Of a DNA stretch of 64,000 nucleotides, positions 1-13,243 are shown in pieces. Source of the stretch: Pterobdella sp. o SKG-2022 (lineage: Eukaryota > Annelida > Clitellata > Hirudinida > Piscicolidae); NCBI GenBank assembly GCA_964035795.1, contig OZ038321.1:26824544-26888543 (forward strand), read 5' to 3'. Within the stretch, counting starts at the first letter, position 1. Every line of letters begins with the position of its first letter. The notes beneath the pieces are model-generated. The model worked only from the letters and a program-made list of their open reading frames with translations, searched no databases and was not told the DNA's origin. The translations under genes and the position numbers were made by a program.

Positions 1-554
1 GAATGTAAGACTGCGTTCATTCAAGAATCACGAGGCTTAATTAATGTTCACTCTCACTGAGAAATAAAATTCCATTATTGATAAAGGCTTAAAATACAAT
101 GCAGTTAATTAAGAACAGGTTGGAGCTATCTAGCAAGTACTGCTTGTTATTTCATTAAGTTCTTCTTGGGTCCAATGCCAGCCACAGACATTAGCTTAAA
201 GTCATTTGTTTTTATGGCTAACTCCTGAATAGACCTTTCATAAACTTCATAAGCTTTTGCGAATATTTTTTATTAGCATTCTGTTTTTATATCTGATGTC
301 CTATTCTTCAAATTCTCTCCGGCGATTAAAAAGGCTCAATAAATTCCGTTCAGACATAATTTCGAGTTTGTTCACCTCAAAGATGAAAAACCTTTCAAGA
401 GTTGGATTGCAATATATAGAAAGCTATTTATTTATCGTTTTCATCAAAAAACTCTTCGTTATTAATCACAAAAATTAATTTTTTTGACTTATTGCACGGC
501 TATTAGTTGCACAACAAAACGAAAAATAACTAAACTCAGTTCATTTCTACAAGT

Positions 555-655
555 TTTTATACTTGATAATGTGAGTTCAACTTACGAAAAGCTAAGCTTC
601 GTGTTATTATTCAGTTAATAAAAGTGTTTGATTCAAATCGTTTCAGTTTATTCCA
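555..655 (+). repeat. Fold-back element, one arm with core
   Basis: Core ACTTGATAATGTGAG, then CTTACGAAAAGCT with a small duplication before AAGCTTCGTG, then TATTATTCAGTTAATAAAAG and TGTTTGATTCAAATCGTTT. The outer part matches 36336-36413 in reverse orientation, so the two form a family subgroup. Confidence 0.8.
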
Positions 656-1753
656 GTTCAAGAGTTTTTTAAACTTTTACAATTGCAATTTGTTTTTAAA
701 TTACCAGTTACTTTTCTTACTATAGTCTATACTCAACGTGTCGTTTTTAAAACGGTTTTCTAAACAGACACATTAGAAAAACAAAAAATTCTCTAAAAAG
801 TAAATTTCTTTTCTGATTAAATTAACGAATAATGTTTTAGGGGTTTTCTATTCACAAGTTACAGACAAAGTGGTAAAAGGTTCACAAAACATTCAAAAAC
901 TTAAATCAAGGAGAGACTATCCTTAATATCTCTGATACAAGGTTTTTGAATAATATTTCTAGAACTTTTCTTACATTCTACATATGCTTCAAGAATAACT
1001 ACTTTTTGACGTTTGTCCCATGTTTTATGAGTACTTAATTCATTTACAAACAAACTTAATAAAATATCATGTAAAAATTGAATAAGTTCAAAAACTAAAA
1101 GCACCAATTAAAGATTAAATTTTAAGATTTTCGACATCGACAAGAAACAACTGAATAATTTTGGTGTTTGTAATTGCAAAGCATTTGATGGGTTGGTCTA
1201 TTGAATTTTTTAATGGCTAAAAACTACCCTCCAATAAAAACTCATTGTAATATGATTCAATTCCCAAAGAGGTTTTTTCAAATTACGTTTATCAGGACTA
1301 GTATTCAAATGGTTAAAAATAAAATCAACACAAAACGTATTGGTTTTTATGTTCATTATAAAAACAAACTCATTGAGAACTATGTTTTCATTTGATGATG
1401 TAGAAAAGCTTACTGCAGAAAAAAACTTTCCACTAGAACAAAACTTTCATAGAGTTTATTTGAATTTGTTTTACATTGTCAAGTAAATAGTTTGAGGAAT
1501 AGAATACACCCTTCATTCCTTCCTATGGGGTTTAATATTATTTCTGTCTGAAGAAAATAATCTTTTCGAACAATTTATTTTTCACCAAAAGTTTTTTTGT
1601 TGAGCAAAATCTTCAAAAGCAATGAATTTATTAACAGCAATAATCACAACTAATCTGACAATATCAATACTAAAACGATCCACTTGAATTAAGCCTCACA
1701 AACTTACATCTCTTAATACCACCAATTTCGGAAACTCTAGAACATTTTAATTA

Positions 1754-1825
1754 CCGGAAAGTAATTATAACCAACCTAACAATATAAAACCGAAAAATAA
1801 TTATAACCAACCTAACAGTATATAT
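1754..1825. repeat. Two-copy direct repeat, about 36 bp
   Basis: The stretch TAATTATAACCAACCTAACA occurs at 1762 and again at 1798, each preceded by an ACCG-containing segment and followed by an AT-rich run. A simple tandem duplication. Confidence 0.8.
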
Positions 1826-2467
1826 TAAACTATAAATTATATAACATAAAAGGGTTCAAAGTACATAATAGTTAAAACGTAGTAGCTTAAGTAATGTCCG
1901 GTTAATTTTGTCTGTGACAAAATTGGATTTTTAAATATAATAAGTTGTATTAGCATCTATTATCAAATTAAATCTGAAAAATTGACATTGAGAAATATTA
2001 TTGAGAATACTATTGGAATTTAAAATTTGGAAGATAAGATTTCATGAAAAAACTTTCAAAGTAAATTAGAAAAAATGTCATATAAAGAAAAAATAAGCCA
2101 AATTTAACCCAACCTTTATCGTCCTTTAAATATATTTGCACAAAAACATTTTCTTAGCATAAACAAATCTAATTAACTTTTTAAAAACACCAAGTTAGGA
2201 GAATTCAGATTCTCCATATATATAAAGAAAGTAATTTTTTTATCTGGACAAAATTTATTTAAAAATCGAAAAGATAGGAAATTTTAATTAACACATTTTT
2301 TCTGTGAATTAATCTTTGAAATAAATCTTTTTAAAAAATCTTTTAAAAAAATTCAGACAAAAAAAAATTAAATTTTGTGAAGCCTCTGTTTCCACATACA
2401 TCTTCAAAAACAAAACGTTTTGAAGATGAAGAAATCTTGGTGAAGTATAATAGCCTAAATCAAATTT

Positions 2468-2639
2468 TAAGGTCGACAAACACAAAGTATCTATTTAAAA
2501 AAGGCACGAAGATTTTTGCAAGACTAGCTTACATTATCAATTGATAAACGCCAAGTGATTATCACTTGATAATGTAAGCTAGTCTCACGAAAAGCTTCGG
2601 GTCTTTTTTAAAACAAATACTTTGTGTTTGTTGACCTTA
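2468..2639. repeat. Full-length fold-back (palindromic) element, 172 bp
   Basis: Left arm from TAAGGTCGACAAACACAAAG and right arm ending CTTTGTGTTTGTTGACCTTA pair along about 75 bp each, with a short loop near 2545-2561. Each arm contains the family core (right arm CACTTGATAATGTAAG...CACGAAAAGCTTCG). The arms are about 90 percent alike by eye. There is no coding capacity, consistent with a MITE-like or fold-back element mobilised in trans. Confidence 0.88.
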
Positions 2640-5600
2640 CAATCTTGGAAAGCTTTTTGTACGAAGTAAAGCTGAAAAGCAGTCTGAACGCCACAAAAAT
2701 TAATGCTTTCGGTCATTTTTGAATTGAAAAATGATTGAAAATAAGTTCGATAAACTGGGAACTGGTGCTTTATGAGTATAGCTTGGCATGTAACATTTTT
2801 CAATCAATGACCATTATTGAGTAATGGAAAATGATTTCAAAATATGATTTTTGAGTTGAAAAACTTAAGACCAGTCAAGAGCAAACTTAATATTTTACAC
2901 GATTGCAATTTCGTCAAAAATACTTCACTGTAATAATTTGCGATTGACAACTTTCAAAATTTGTTTATAATCTTGTTCGGATTTGATCTTTGGCAGATTG
3001 TATAAATTAGCTTTGACAACGGTAGACAGGGGTAGGACAAAGATTTTGATAGTTCTTTAATGGGATTGAAATTGCCAAACTGAACTTTTATTTAAAAAAA
3101 TTTTTTTTATAAATAAAGAAATAATTTGATAAAAAAAGTTAGTGAATATTTTCCACATGTCAACATCAAAATTAATCAGTTTTAGGAACATTGAAAATTT
3201 TATTATAACACTTATTAGATTCTGAATTGACTGATTGTTTGGTCCGAAGGTTTTATTATAGCGCCTTTGAAAAACCAAGAAAACAAATTGCAAAAATTCC
3301 CCCTTTATTGAGAATCCTGCAAGAGTTTTGCAATATTACTAGGCTTGAATTAATCTCCTTTTTATATCAAAAAAGAAATTCAGCCGTAAATTTTTCGATG
3401 AGTGAAAACTTTTATTATAAATATAAAAAAAATTTACACGTCAAAAATAAAAAAACAATATAATTAAGCAGACCAAAGAAAAAAATGACTAAGTCTTTAA
3501 AATCACCCATAATATTCCAACAAATTTTATAATATTTAAAAAACAAAAGAAAATTTGGTGTTTTGTTGTGAGATAAGCAGCTTATTTTGCCACAGAGATC
3601 AAAGGTCAAGCCGCCATATACTTTTACTTTTGTTCTTGAGAAAAAACGTGCTCAAGCCTAGAGAATCCGTTTAGAGAACTTGTATCTCTGCGAGAAATTA
3701 TGTATTGACATTTTTGTTTGCATTAGTCATAAAAAAAGGTTTGAAGTGGTAGGTTTATGTTGATTTTCATGAATTATTTGGCAAGTTTTTGAAACATTCA
3801 AATAGTTAACATTGGTTGTGATGTTATTTAGAATGTTGTTTGGTGGAATGTTTCCACAACATTGAAACGATGGAAACTTGTAAAGTTATGAGCATCGGTT
3901 GTCATTGAAAATCTCGACACATCACCTTATGTGACCTTTGGAACTTTTCCGATGTTATTCAATACATTGCTTCATCACATCAGAATCTTCAACTTGTGTA
4001 AAACTGAATTAAGCTATTGATTACTTCTTGTATTGTTTCTGGGCTGATGAAGATTTAAAATCATGCACACCTACATTTGACCAGTTAACAAAATGTAGAA
4101 CAAAATTCTTTTAAACGTCTCAAAGAGAAGAACTTAAAAAAAACTATGGGATCAAAATAATGGATTTTGCATTTTGCTCAATTAAAATGTGAAGTTTTGA
4201 TGGGAAGGGTGATAGTCCCTTAATGAAAAATGATTTATTTGGTTCACATACTGAAACACGCTTGCTTTAAAATCTTCAATCAATCGTTTTGTTACAAACA
4301 TTTATTTTATCGTATTTAAATTTTTGGCTTGAGTTTTTTATTAATGACATTTCTATTTTTTTTATATTCTACTTTATTGAAAAACTTTTTTTTAATTGAA
4401 ATAAGCTGAAAAAAAATGTTTATTTTCCAATATGACACAATATTTGATATCAATTGTACAATAAACCTACTGAATTTTAATAAAAGCTTATTCCAAATCA
4501 GATTAAATTTTTTGGAGACTGAAGTTATTTTGGATTGAAAGTTTTTGATTGAAAAAATAAAAAAGTGGTCTAAAGTGCATGAGATTATACAATAAAACAA
4601 AATCCAAAATATTTTTTCGCATTTCAAAATTATATTTCACTCAGAACATGGGAAATAATCAAAAAAAAATGTCTTTGAGATTGAAAAAACAGAATGAAGG
4701 CTGTTAGATTTACTAAAATTTTTTTAAAATTTTTATTAGTTTCTCAAACGTTTTCTGAAGATATGGACAACGAGTAATTGATTGGTTGCCAAGGTTCTTA
4801 GTATTTTTCAATTCTTCAAAGTAACTTTCGCATTTCACTTTTGAGTTTTTTGTATAAGTTACAGTTTTTTTTTCCAAATATATGTTTTGATACATTTTTG
4901 AACAAAATTTGTTTTTAATTTTAAGTAAAACTGCTTTTTGTATTAAAAACACTTTTATTTTCAAAAAACCTGTTGATGGAAAATTTTTGAAATCTTTTTC
5001 AAAATGTTGAACACATGTCACACAGGAAAATGTATGTCATCAAATTAACCAAGAAAAAAAAAGTTTAAAATATTGATATTATTTGTTATAATAAAATATT
5101 CCACATCATGATTTTAAAAATGTTATTTTATGAACAAATACTTTATTTCCAAGCGTGAAAATGCAATAGTAATTATTTGGAACGTTCAGAATAGGGGTTT
5201 TTAAGAGGATCACCATAAGCATTAGTACTAGTAGCTTGAGTTTTTTGACGAAAAACGTGCAGTTTAAAATGAAGATGGAAGCACAATCAAGATGGCTTGA
5301 AATGATAAAATTTTCAATATTAATCCGAAAATACAGTTTGCTCGTAGGAGTTTTTCAAAAAAGTAGTTAACTAAAAAAGTAGTCAACTAATTCAATTGAA
5401 AAGTCTTCAAGTTATCCTTCTATAATTTACACAATTATTATTAATTTTCAGCGTTGACTTATAAAACTTGATTGATTCTAGTCCCAAAAAGACTAATTGA
5501 AAGTTTTTAAAAAATTCTCAAAAGCAAAATACCAGAATTTTGTTTTAAAAAGTGGAAAACTTATTTGAAACACTCAACTGAACCCTGGCTTTAAATTACG

Positions 5601-7799
5601 AGACAGCGAGTTCAACAATTTATTAAAAAAAGCAAGTATAAATATTCAAATAAAATTCTCCATTCGTTTTCAAAACATTTTTCATCGGTTTTTAAAACAT
5701 TTTCATTAAATAAACATAACCATAAAAACATTGAAAGACCAACTGCCACACAGAAGGGTATAAAACACAAAGATATGCAAAGTTGCTTTGAACTCATATG
5801 GCTGGCTGGAGCAATTCGCGTGAGTTTTGAAGCTAACGACTTGAACATACTTAATTTTTATGCAAATTTAATAATAAATTAAAGCGAAATATCGTTATAG
5901 AAAGTGTTTTCGTTTTGGATGCAATTTTTAGCTTCCCGAATTGCTTGAGATTATTTTGAGGTGAGGATTTTAATGGAACATTTTATAGACATCTCACTGT
6001 ATTGTCAATAACTGATTTTTTGAAACTTTTAATCGAAATTAAGAGTTTTTTAAAAATAGATTCAGTTAGAAAAAAGACTTTAATTTTTGATAAATTGAAT
6101 CTTATTAAACTTTAGCAAAAACATGAAGTTTTTGGTGGCTTTGATATTGAGAATTATATCAAGCTATGCTGGTTAAATATTTTCAATTGTTTTCAAGTCT
6201 GTTTATCACTATTTTTTATGTTTTTCAATTCAATTTAAAGTGACATCAGGGACTTTTTTGAAATAAAAATATTTGATTTAATATACAATTTTTAATTTAA
6301 TATTTATTTGAAATAAACATTTTAATTTAAAATAAATATCAAAAATATAAATTTTATTTTAATTCATATTGAAAATAAATAATTCAATTTAATATATATT
6401 GAAGATATAAATTTAAATTTAACACGAACTCAAACACAAAATTCAAGCTTAATAAAACATTTGATGTTTTAAAATCTTTTTTCTATAATGCTTATAAACA
6501 CTCATCATACAATGATGAAGCCTAAAGTTAAATATCTCTGAGAAATAGCAGTTACAAAGTAAAATGATATAATAACTTCAAAACGACTCATTATAAGGTT
6601 GAACTTATCGGAAATTTTATTTTTCTTTTGCTTACACTGAATTTATCTGGTTTTTGCTTTATTTTGAAGATTTTGAAAATCCAGAAAAGTTCATAACATC
6701 CCAAATTGAATTGAATATAATCAAAAATTGATAGCCAACATCACAAATACACAAAGTATTTATCTTCAAAGAAATTTTGTTAAAAAATTTGAATAACATT
6801 TATGTAAAACTTTTTAAAAAAAAATCATTAAACATAAAACAAAAATAACTTAAAATTGAAAAATTTTAGAATTTGAATCATAAAGAGGTAAATTAAAATG
6901 ACAGTTTTTTTGAATACTTACCTCGGCTAAACTTCAGCTTTCAAAAGACTCACAAATGTCTTCTGCGTCAAAGCAATGCTTTTGTGAGATTTCTCAGTCA
7001 CGTCTACATCAATATTAATTGGAATCGATATAAGGAACATTAGGACAAAATAATGCGGAGTATTAATGCAAAAACTCAGTCACATCTCTGTGACGATGGG
7101 CATTTGTCTTGTGAATGGCTGGTACTTGATTTTATAATTAATTTCAATGGGAATGAGTTGTTCATAATTTTTCAGTTCAAAAAGCATTTTATTTTGTCAA
7201 TTTTCCAACTTCTTGGAAGAAATTTTGGCATTGAAAGTTTCCATAACTTTCAAAAGGAAACTTTTAAGTCATGAAGTAGCATCCCATTAGTCAAATTTAA
7301 AAAAGTTCACAGTTTAAAATTCCTTGGTAGTTTTTCAACATGCACACGAAAGCGAAACACTTTGAAATATTTATCGAGGCTTCACACTTTTAATAAATTT
7401 TCTCTTTGTTCTTGACATTTTCAAACTACGAAAACACAAATAAATCATTTTCTTGTAAACCATACAATCTTTCAAATTAAATTTTTGAGAAACTCATATT
7501 TAATTTTCAGTTTTTGAAAATTTTAGATATTTTTTGTTTCTCCCTGCTGGCTTTATGATGCCCCTTTTTTCCCCGACTTTATGAAAGTCGATGCTTTCAT
7601 AAAAAACAATTCCAATTTGTTACTAATAAAATCATATAAAGAATAAAAATAACGAAAAATTTAATATCTTTGGATTGAAAAAATAACCGAAATATTATAA
7701 AAGACATCAGTAAAATGTGGCCCAATACCTTCCCACCCTACAGCTAAATGCACGCAACTTTTGCTTATTCGTGTTATAAATTTCCAGCTATTTAATTTT

Positions 7800-8000
7800 A
7801 TTTAAAATTTTATGTAGTTTTTTTTCACCTTATATATACATAATTTTTTTTTTTTCATTTATTTTTTTTTAAGTATTGTATTTGATTTTTTTTTATATTT
7901 GTAATGTATAATTTTACATATATTATCGTATTCGCATGTCATTTTTAAATATATTAATTTTTTCATGTATTTTTTATATATATTTTTATATAATTCTTCC
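7800..8000. repeat. T-rich and TA-rich low-complexity tract
   Basis: Long T runs and TATA-type alternation (for example near 7845-7872 and 7975-7995), with almost no G or C. Probably simple-sequence drift. Confidence 0.8.
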
Positions 8001-8925
8001 AAATACTTTCTCATTTTATTTTAAATTAATTAAAAAAGAAAATTTAAATCAATTTAAAGCATTATCTGGCAAACTCAGAGCATAAAGTCGAAGAAAATGG
8101 ACGACCAAAAAAATAAGAGTATTAAACAAAATTTAAAAAAATCTTCAGTTCAATTCAATTATTTTGAAATAACTCACAAGACATTCATCAATATAATTAA
8201 CAACCCCTTAAAACCTACATTAAGCCCAAGGAACATGCCTCCCGATATGTTTTGTGCATATGATTGGTTAAAATAGTAGCCCACAAATTGAATGATAAAA
8301 GAAGTATTTTATAACTTATTAATCAAAAAAGTTTAAAATTTCTATGAAGTTCTCGCCAAATGATCAAAAATGAATGATTGTAGCTAAGCAACGTTTTTGG
8401 TAGTTTGAGATTGCAGAGTTTGGTGGATAAAACGCCAGGTTTGGCTTCATCTAGTCACTAAAAAGCATAGCATAGTTCTCTCCAAATCGGAAAATCAAGG
8501 AAAGAGTTGTCAAAACATTGGGTGGGTTGGTGAACAATGGGGAATACCATTGTATGATGTTTTGTCTCAAATGCTGTGTGGGTATCAAATCCATGAAACT
8601 TAGCTATAAAAGTTTGAAGATTCGTGCAAAAACTGTTTGTGACTGACTATTTGCGTCTTTTGCACGTTTGCCTTTGCTTGCCAACTCTTTAAAAGTAATT
8701 TCAAATCATATGTTTGAACTCAAAAAACCAAACACTAGTGTTTAGCTGGCAGATCCTGTTGACTTGGAAGTTTTTTGCACATGTAACATCACCTAGATGA
8801 TCTTATGGGTGTAAACGAGGTTGAAAGAGATCCAGTCTCCAAGTAGGAGCTGTATTTCTTGAACTTTCAATTTTTTTAACTGCTATAGAATCTTCTTTTT
8901 CTTTTTCTTTGAGCATGTGTCTTAA

Positions 8926-9131
8926 TCAGCAACTGCAAACGTACAAGCTGATGCAGATGAGGGGGATGTGGAGAAGGATATGTTTGTTCCAAGTTCCATG
9001 GCACTCAAAAGCTTGGCAAGCAAGCAAGAATTATTAATCTTCACACTTGAGAAGGCTTTCATCAAAATATTTCATCAGAGAGTTTTATATGGATTTTATA
9101 TTCAAAACGAGACACAGAGGGGCTCAGTTTG
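8926..9131 (+). other. Exon-like open segment of unknown affiliation
   Basis: After a pyrimidine-rich stretch ending TTAATCAG, a frame opens and runs to a TGA at 9129-9131: ATANVQADADEGDVEKDMFV, then PSSMALKSLASKQELLIFTL and onward. Composition is more protein-like and GC-richer than the neighbourhood. No ATG begins it and I recognise no family; it may be a lone exon, a decayed gene or chance. Confidence 0.25.
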
Positions 9132-12100
9132 ATGCTGCGTGTGAATGCTCACTTACGAGAACATATTTCAGTGATGGCTTGTCACTAATTTTGATTTTAT
9201 AAAAAATCTTTTTTTTATGACTGTTGATATTATTCAAATATAATTTTAAGAAATTTTAAAACGAATATTAACATGCTAAGCTTGAAGAGCGGTGAAAATT
9301 CACTTCAGAAGTTTTGTTCATCGTTCCATTTAAGCACAAAAATCTTTTAAATTCAATTTTCCAACATTTTCTTTATTGTTACAGAAATTAGTTCTCATTT
9401 GAGTCATTTGAATCATATTGTATCAGATTCAAAAGATAAATTTTAAATATAGAACATTTTTTTGATCTTTTTTCAAATTTAAGGGCTTAAACTTTTTCAA
9501 TAAAAATTATATTAAATCAAAGATAGATGGTATTTTATTATGAAGTGGAGAATTTGAAATTTTAAATCTATCTAGTTGTATAGGAAACAGTAAAATTTTG
9601 GTCTTCAGAATATTAATTAGATATAAAAGATACATTTGTGTTTAGTTTCATGATATTGTTCGTATGAGAATCTTTTCCTATTTATCAGTGTATATCATCT
9701 CATAATGATAAAATTCTCAATCAAGCCTCACAAAGTCTTTTTATCAATGGTTTGAATTTTTGATTTGAAAGAAAAATCAACAAAGAAACTTTAGACGCCA
9801 AAAAGCCGAGAACTCTAAATCAAACAAATTATTCAAATTTTGAATGAAAACGCTTCAAAAACTTGAGAATTTATAATTTTATCATCTTGTTTCGAGCTAC
9901 TACTTATAACTAACAAAGTGTCTTATCAATAAAGAATTTTTTTTGAGAGAGATAATTTCTATAATTGCAACCGATTTTCTGGAAACCCTCAAGGAGTTAT
10001 CTATATACAACTCCAGTTGTTACAATGTATAAAGAAGCTCCTATCAAGTTTTAGTGGAATTTGAGATTCTTAGAAGCGCTGGATGAAAAGGCATGACATC
10101 ATTATACTTAAGGCATTCTGGCACGAACCATCTATCAGTTATTAAAATTGCTCTGTTATAGCTTTTGATTATCTCGTACGACCAAATATGGTGAGTTTCT
10201 CAATAATTATAACTATATTAAATTTTTAAAAGTATATCTTTTAAGTAAATTATTTTAATTCTGGAACAAATTAGGTCATTCGAGACTCAAGTTCTCAAAA
10301 TTACACTTGTTAGAGAATAACCACCTCAGAAACACCTTCGTTTCCATATCTGGGAGCATGAAAACATTTGAAAAAATGAGCTGAAAAATGACAAAGATAG
10401 ATTCATAGCTATAATTATGAAAGCACACTTTGACTGCAGAAAGATCTGAATGCGTAATCACATTTCCGCATCTTGCCACTTTTTATTTTGATATCGAATT
10501 CGCTGAGAAGATAAACAAATTTCTTCCATACAAGTGTTTGTTTAAGCTCAAAAAAAAAGAAATATAAAACCTTTCTTATTTTGAGAAATTTTTAGAGATA
10601 TATCCAGTTAAGCCTTGGATATATGTAAATAGATAATACATTGTATTACAGAACTATTATATATATTTGATGAAGAATACTTGTCTGAAAAAATAGATTA
10701 TACTAATAATAAAAACAATGATTTGTTTCTTTTTTAAAAAATTATTTTACAATTGGTTATATTTAACATTTAAATGAACCTTTGTATAAAGCCAACGTAT
10801 TTAATTCAATTTAAACTTAACAAACATTCAATTATAAAGACTTTCGTATTGCAGCTCTGATTCACAGCATGATAAATAAAGCAATAATGCAGAGACAAAT
10901 GAAATGGAAGGAATGCTCCATTGATTAACGATAATTATGTTCTCGCTCTGATCAATATCAAAGAAACTGTAATGCATAAGATTAATAGCACCGTCTTGCA
11001 AACTAATAACGACAAATAAGCCTTTGAAAATATAATTTATTATTCATATAATATATTTTTCAAAATAGGAAATTATTTACAGAAAAGGATGAAACTTTGA
11101 GAATTATTAAATATTGTTAAACAGTGTTTTTGCCAGTTGATACATTAAGTACGCTGCATATACTTGATAGCGTCAGAAACTGAAGAGTGCTAACGAAACA
11201 GAATCCTGAGGTACATACTAGATGAAAGTTGAAGAAAAAGTGTTTATAAAGCATGGATCATGTACAAAAATTACATTTAAATAAGTGTAACTTGACTCAA
11301 AATCAGGCTATTGTTTACATTAAAAAAAACTAAAAATTATCAAATTTTATGAAAAAAAATGCCTTCGAAATACTGGATCAAAAAGTTTGTAAAACGATTT
11401 GAAGTAAGATTAGTCAAAAAAAAATAAATTTTCGAGCTAATCTTATTAATCAACATGAAGTTCACGGCTGATGAAATATATTTGTGAATATCTAGGTATT
11501 TAACATTTTATTGTATAAACGATAAAGATCTCTAGAGAGTTAGAAATCAGATAGAAAACAGCGTGAAATCAGCCAGGAAATTGAGATTTTCACGGAACTT
11601 TCAACGCGTGAAGAACGAAATAAATTTTTTGTCATCTTGTGCAAACCTTTGGAAAGAAAAACTCGAAAATATTTCTTTTAGTTTTATTCGTTGATTTTTT
11701 AAGTATAGCATGAAAAAAGTTAGAGTTTAGAAAAATTTGAGAACAAAACGCAATATAACACAAACCAATTATTAGAATCAAAAACAAGGGGAATATTGTA
11801 TTTTGGGGGCATTAAAACACTCAATTGTTATGAAAACTTGCTGTGATAAGGCAGAAAACATGGACCGATGTTGAGAAGCTTTATGCTTTGAGGGGGAATA
11901 CATCAAATTTTTTAGATAAATATTATCAATTTTTGTACATAAACAATAAGGTATTTTTTTGGGTAGTTGTATTTATATGTCGTCTTGTTATGGAAGTGAT
12001 ACTCGTGCTCATTTAAGGGAGCCAACAATTGTTTTGATATTACAAACAAATAAAACCAGATCTACGACAAAAAACTTACAAACATAATGGCAAAGAAATA

Positions 12101-12961
12101 AATTACTTCTAAAAATTATCTATTAAAGCATCATTTCTACAGCTTCCAGCTGCAAGTTCGTTTTATGACCTTATTTCATGTCTAAATAATTAAAAAAATT
12201 AAAGTTTAGGCCCACAAAATCATTATAAGACAAGAATAATAAAATTTTATGGGTGGAAAAGTAACAAGCTTTTTATTTAAGTTTAAATTATAGATGTTTT
12301 TGTAGAGAACTAAATCACACTTAGAAAAGCATACTTACGGAAGCCTGTTAGATTTGAGGTATAATTGAAAAACTAAAATTGCATTACGATAATAATTAAA
12401 GCAAAAACAAAAGCTTTAAAAATGTCAAACCTTAAAAGTGAGATTTGAAAAAACAAACGAAAAAATAGTGAATTATGGAACAATTTGTATTTTTTCCGAA
12501 AATAATATTTTTGCGTTACAAAATGTTCACGTAGCTTTATAGTTATTTGAAAGTTTTATAAATTATAAAAAAATTTTTTTAATAATTATCTCACTGTGTT
12601 ATAACTTTTTGAAGTTTGACGAATTGATACCAGCCAAAACAGAAATTGGACCAGCGCTGTTGGAATACATAAACAATAACTCATTTGAAGCTTAATTGTT
12701 TCTTTGTGTTTTTAGAATTTCAATTTTACTTTTCAACTATTTCAATCAACACCCTGAAATTGAACGTCAGTTTTTCAATTTAAAACTTTATAATTAAATT
12801 TTTACTGGAAAATTGGACTCTCAAGAATTTATAAAACTTTCCAGATGGCTTACGAGTGAATTGATGGAGGATTGAATGTTAAAAACAATTAAAATGAAAC
12901 AAACGTACGAAAAAAAAGAAAACCAAGCTAATTATGACTAAAGAGCAACCTTTCAAATAAA

Positions 12962-13243
12962 ATGAGTGACTTTGACAACCGAGTGACATTAAATGTAGGT
13001 GGGATAAGACACGAAACTTACAGATCTACGTTGAAAAAAATTCCCGCTACACGTCTATCGAGACTGACCGAAGCTCTGGCCAATTATGACCCCCTTTTGA
13101 ATGAGTACTTTTTTGATCGACATCCTGGAGTGTTTGCGCAGATTCTCAACTACTACCGGACTGGGAAACTCCATTACCCAACCGATGTTTGTGGTCCGCT
13201 GTTTGAGGAAGAGCTGGAGTTCTGGGGTTTGGACTCTAACCAA
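12962..13243 (+). CDS. Shaw: Shaw exon 1: T1 tetramerisation domain, first part
   Basis: 94 codons in phase 0, starting [20 protein letters not shown] and ending GLDSNQ. It contains the NVGG and FDRHPG motifs of Kv T1 domains and the first two zinc ligands (H71, C77). The predicted donor is GTTTGT at 13244. The open frame runs on to 13321, but the family match stops at the donor and resumes exactly at exon 2. Confidence 0.9.

Larger units (their letters stand above)
1..2467. other. Left-edge noncoding region
   Basis: AT-rich sequence with a fold-back arm at 555-655 and a short direct repeat at 1754-1825. The small open frames here (for example 257-478 and 1201-1395) have no recognisable family and the composition of chance frames. 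Confidence 0.5.
2640..12961. other. Intergenic region upstream of Shaw
   Basis: Ten kilobases with no confident gene. It includes very AT-rich low-complexity tracts at about 6240-6430 and 7800-8000 and one exon-like open segment at 8926-9131. Shaw promoter and 5' UTR exons, if any, should lie in the right part, but I see no diagnostic promoter element. Confidence 0.5.
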
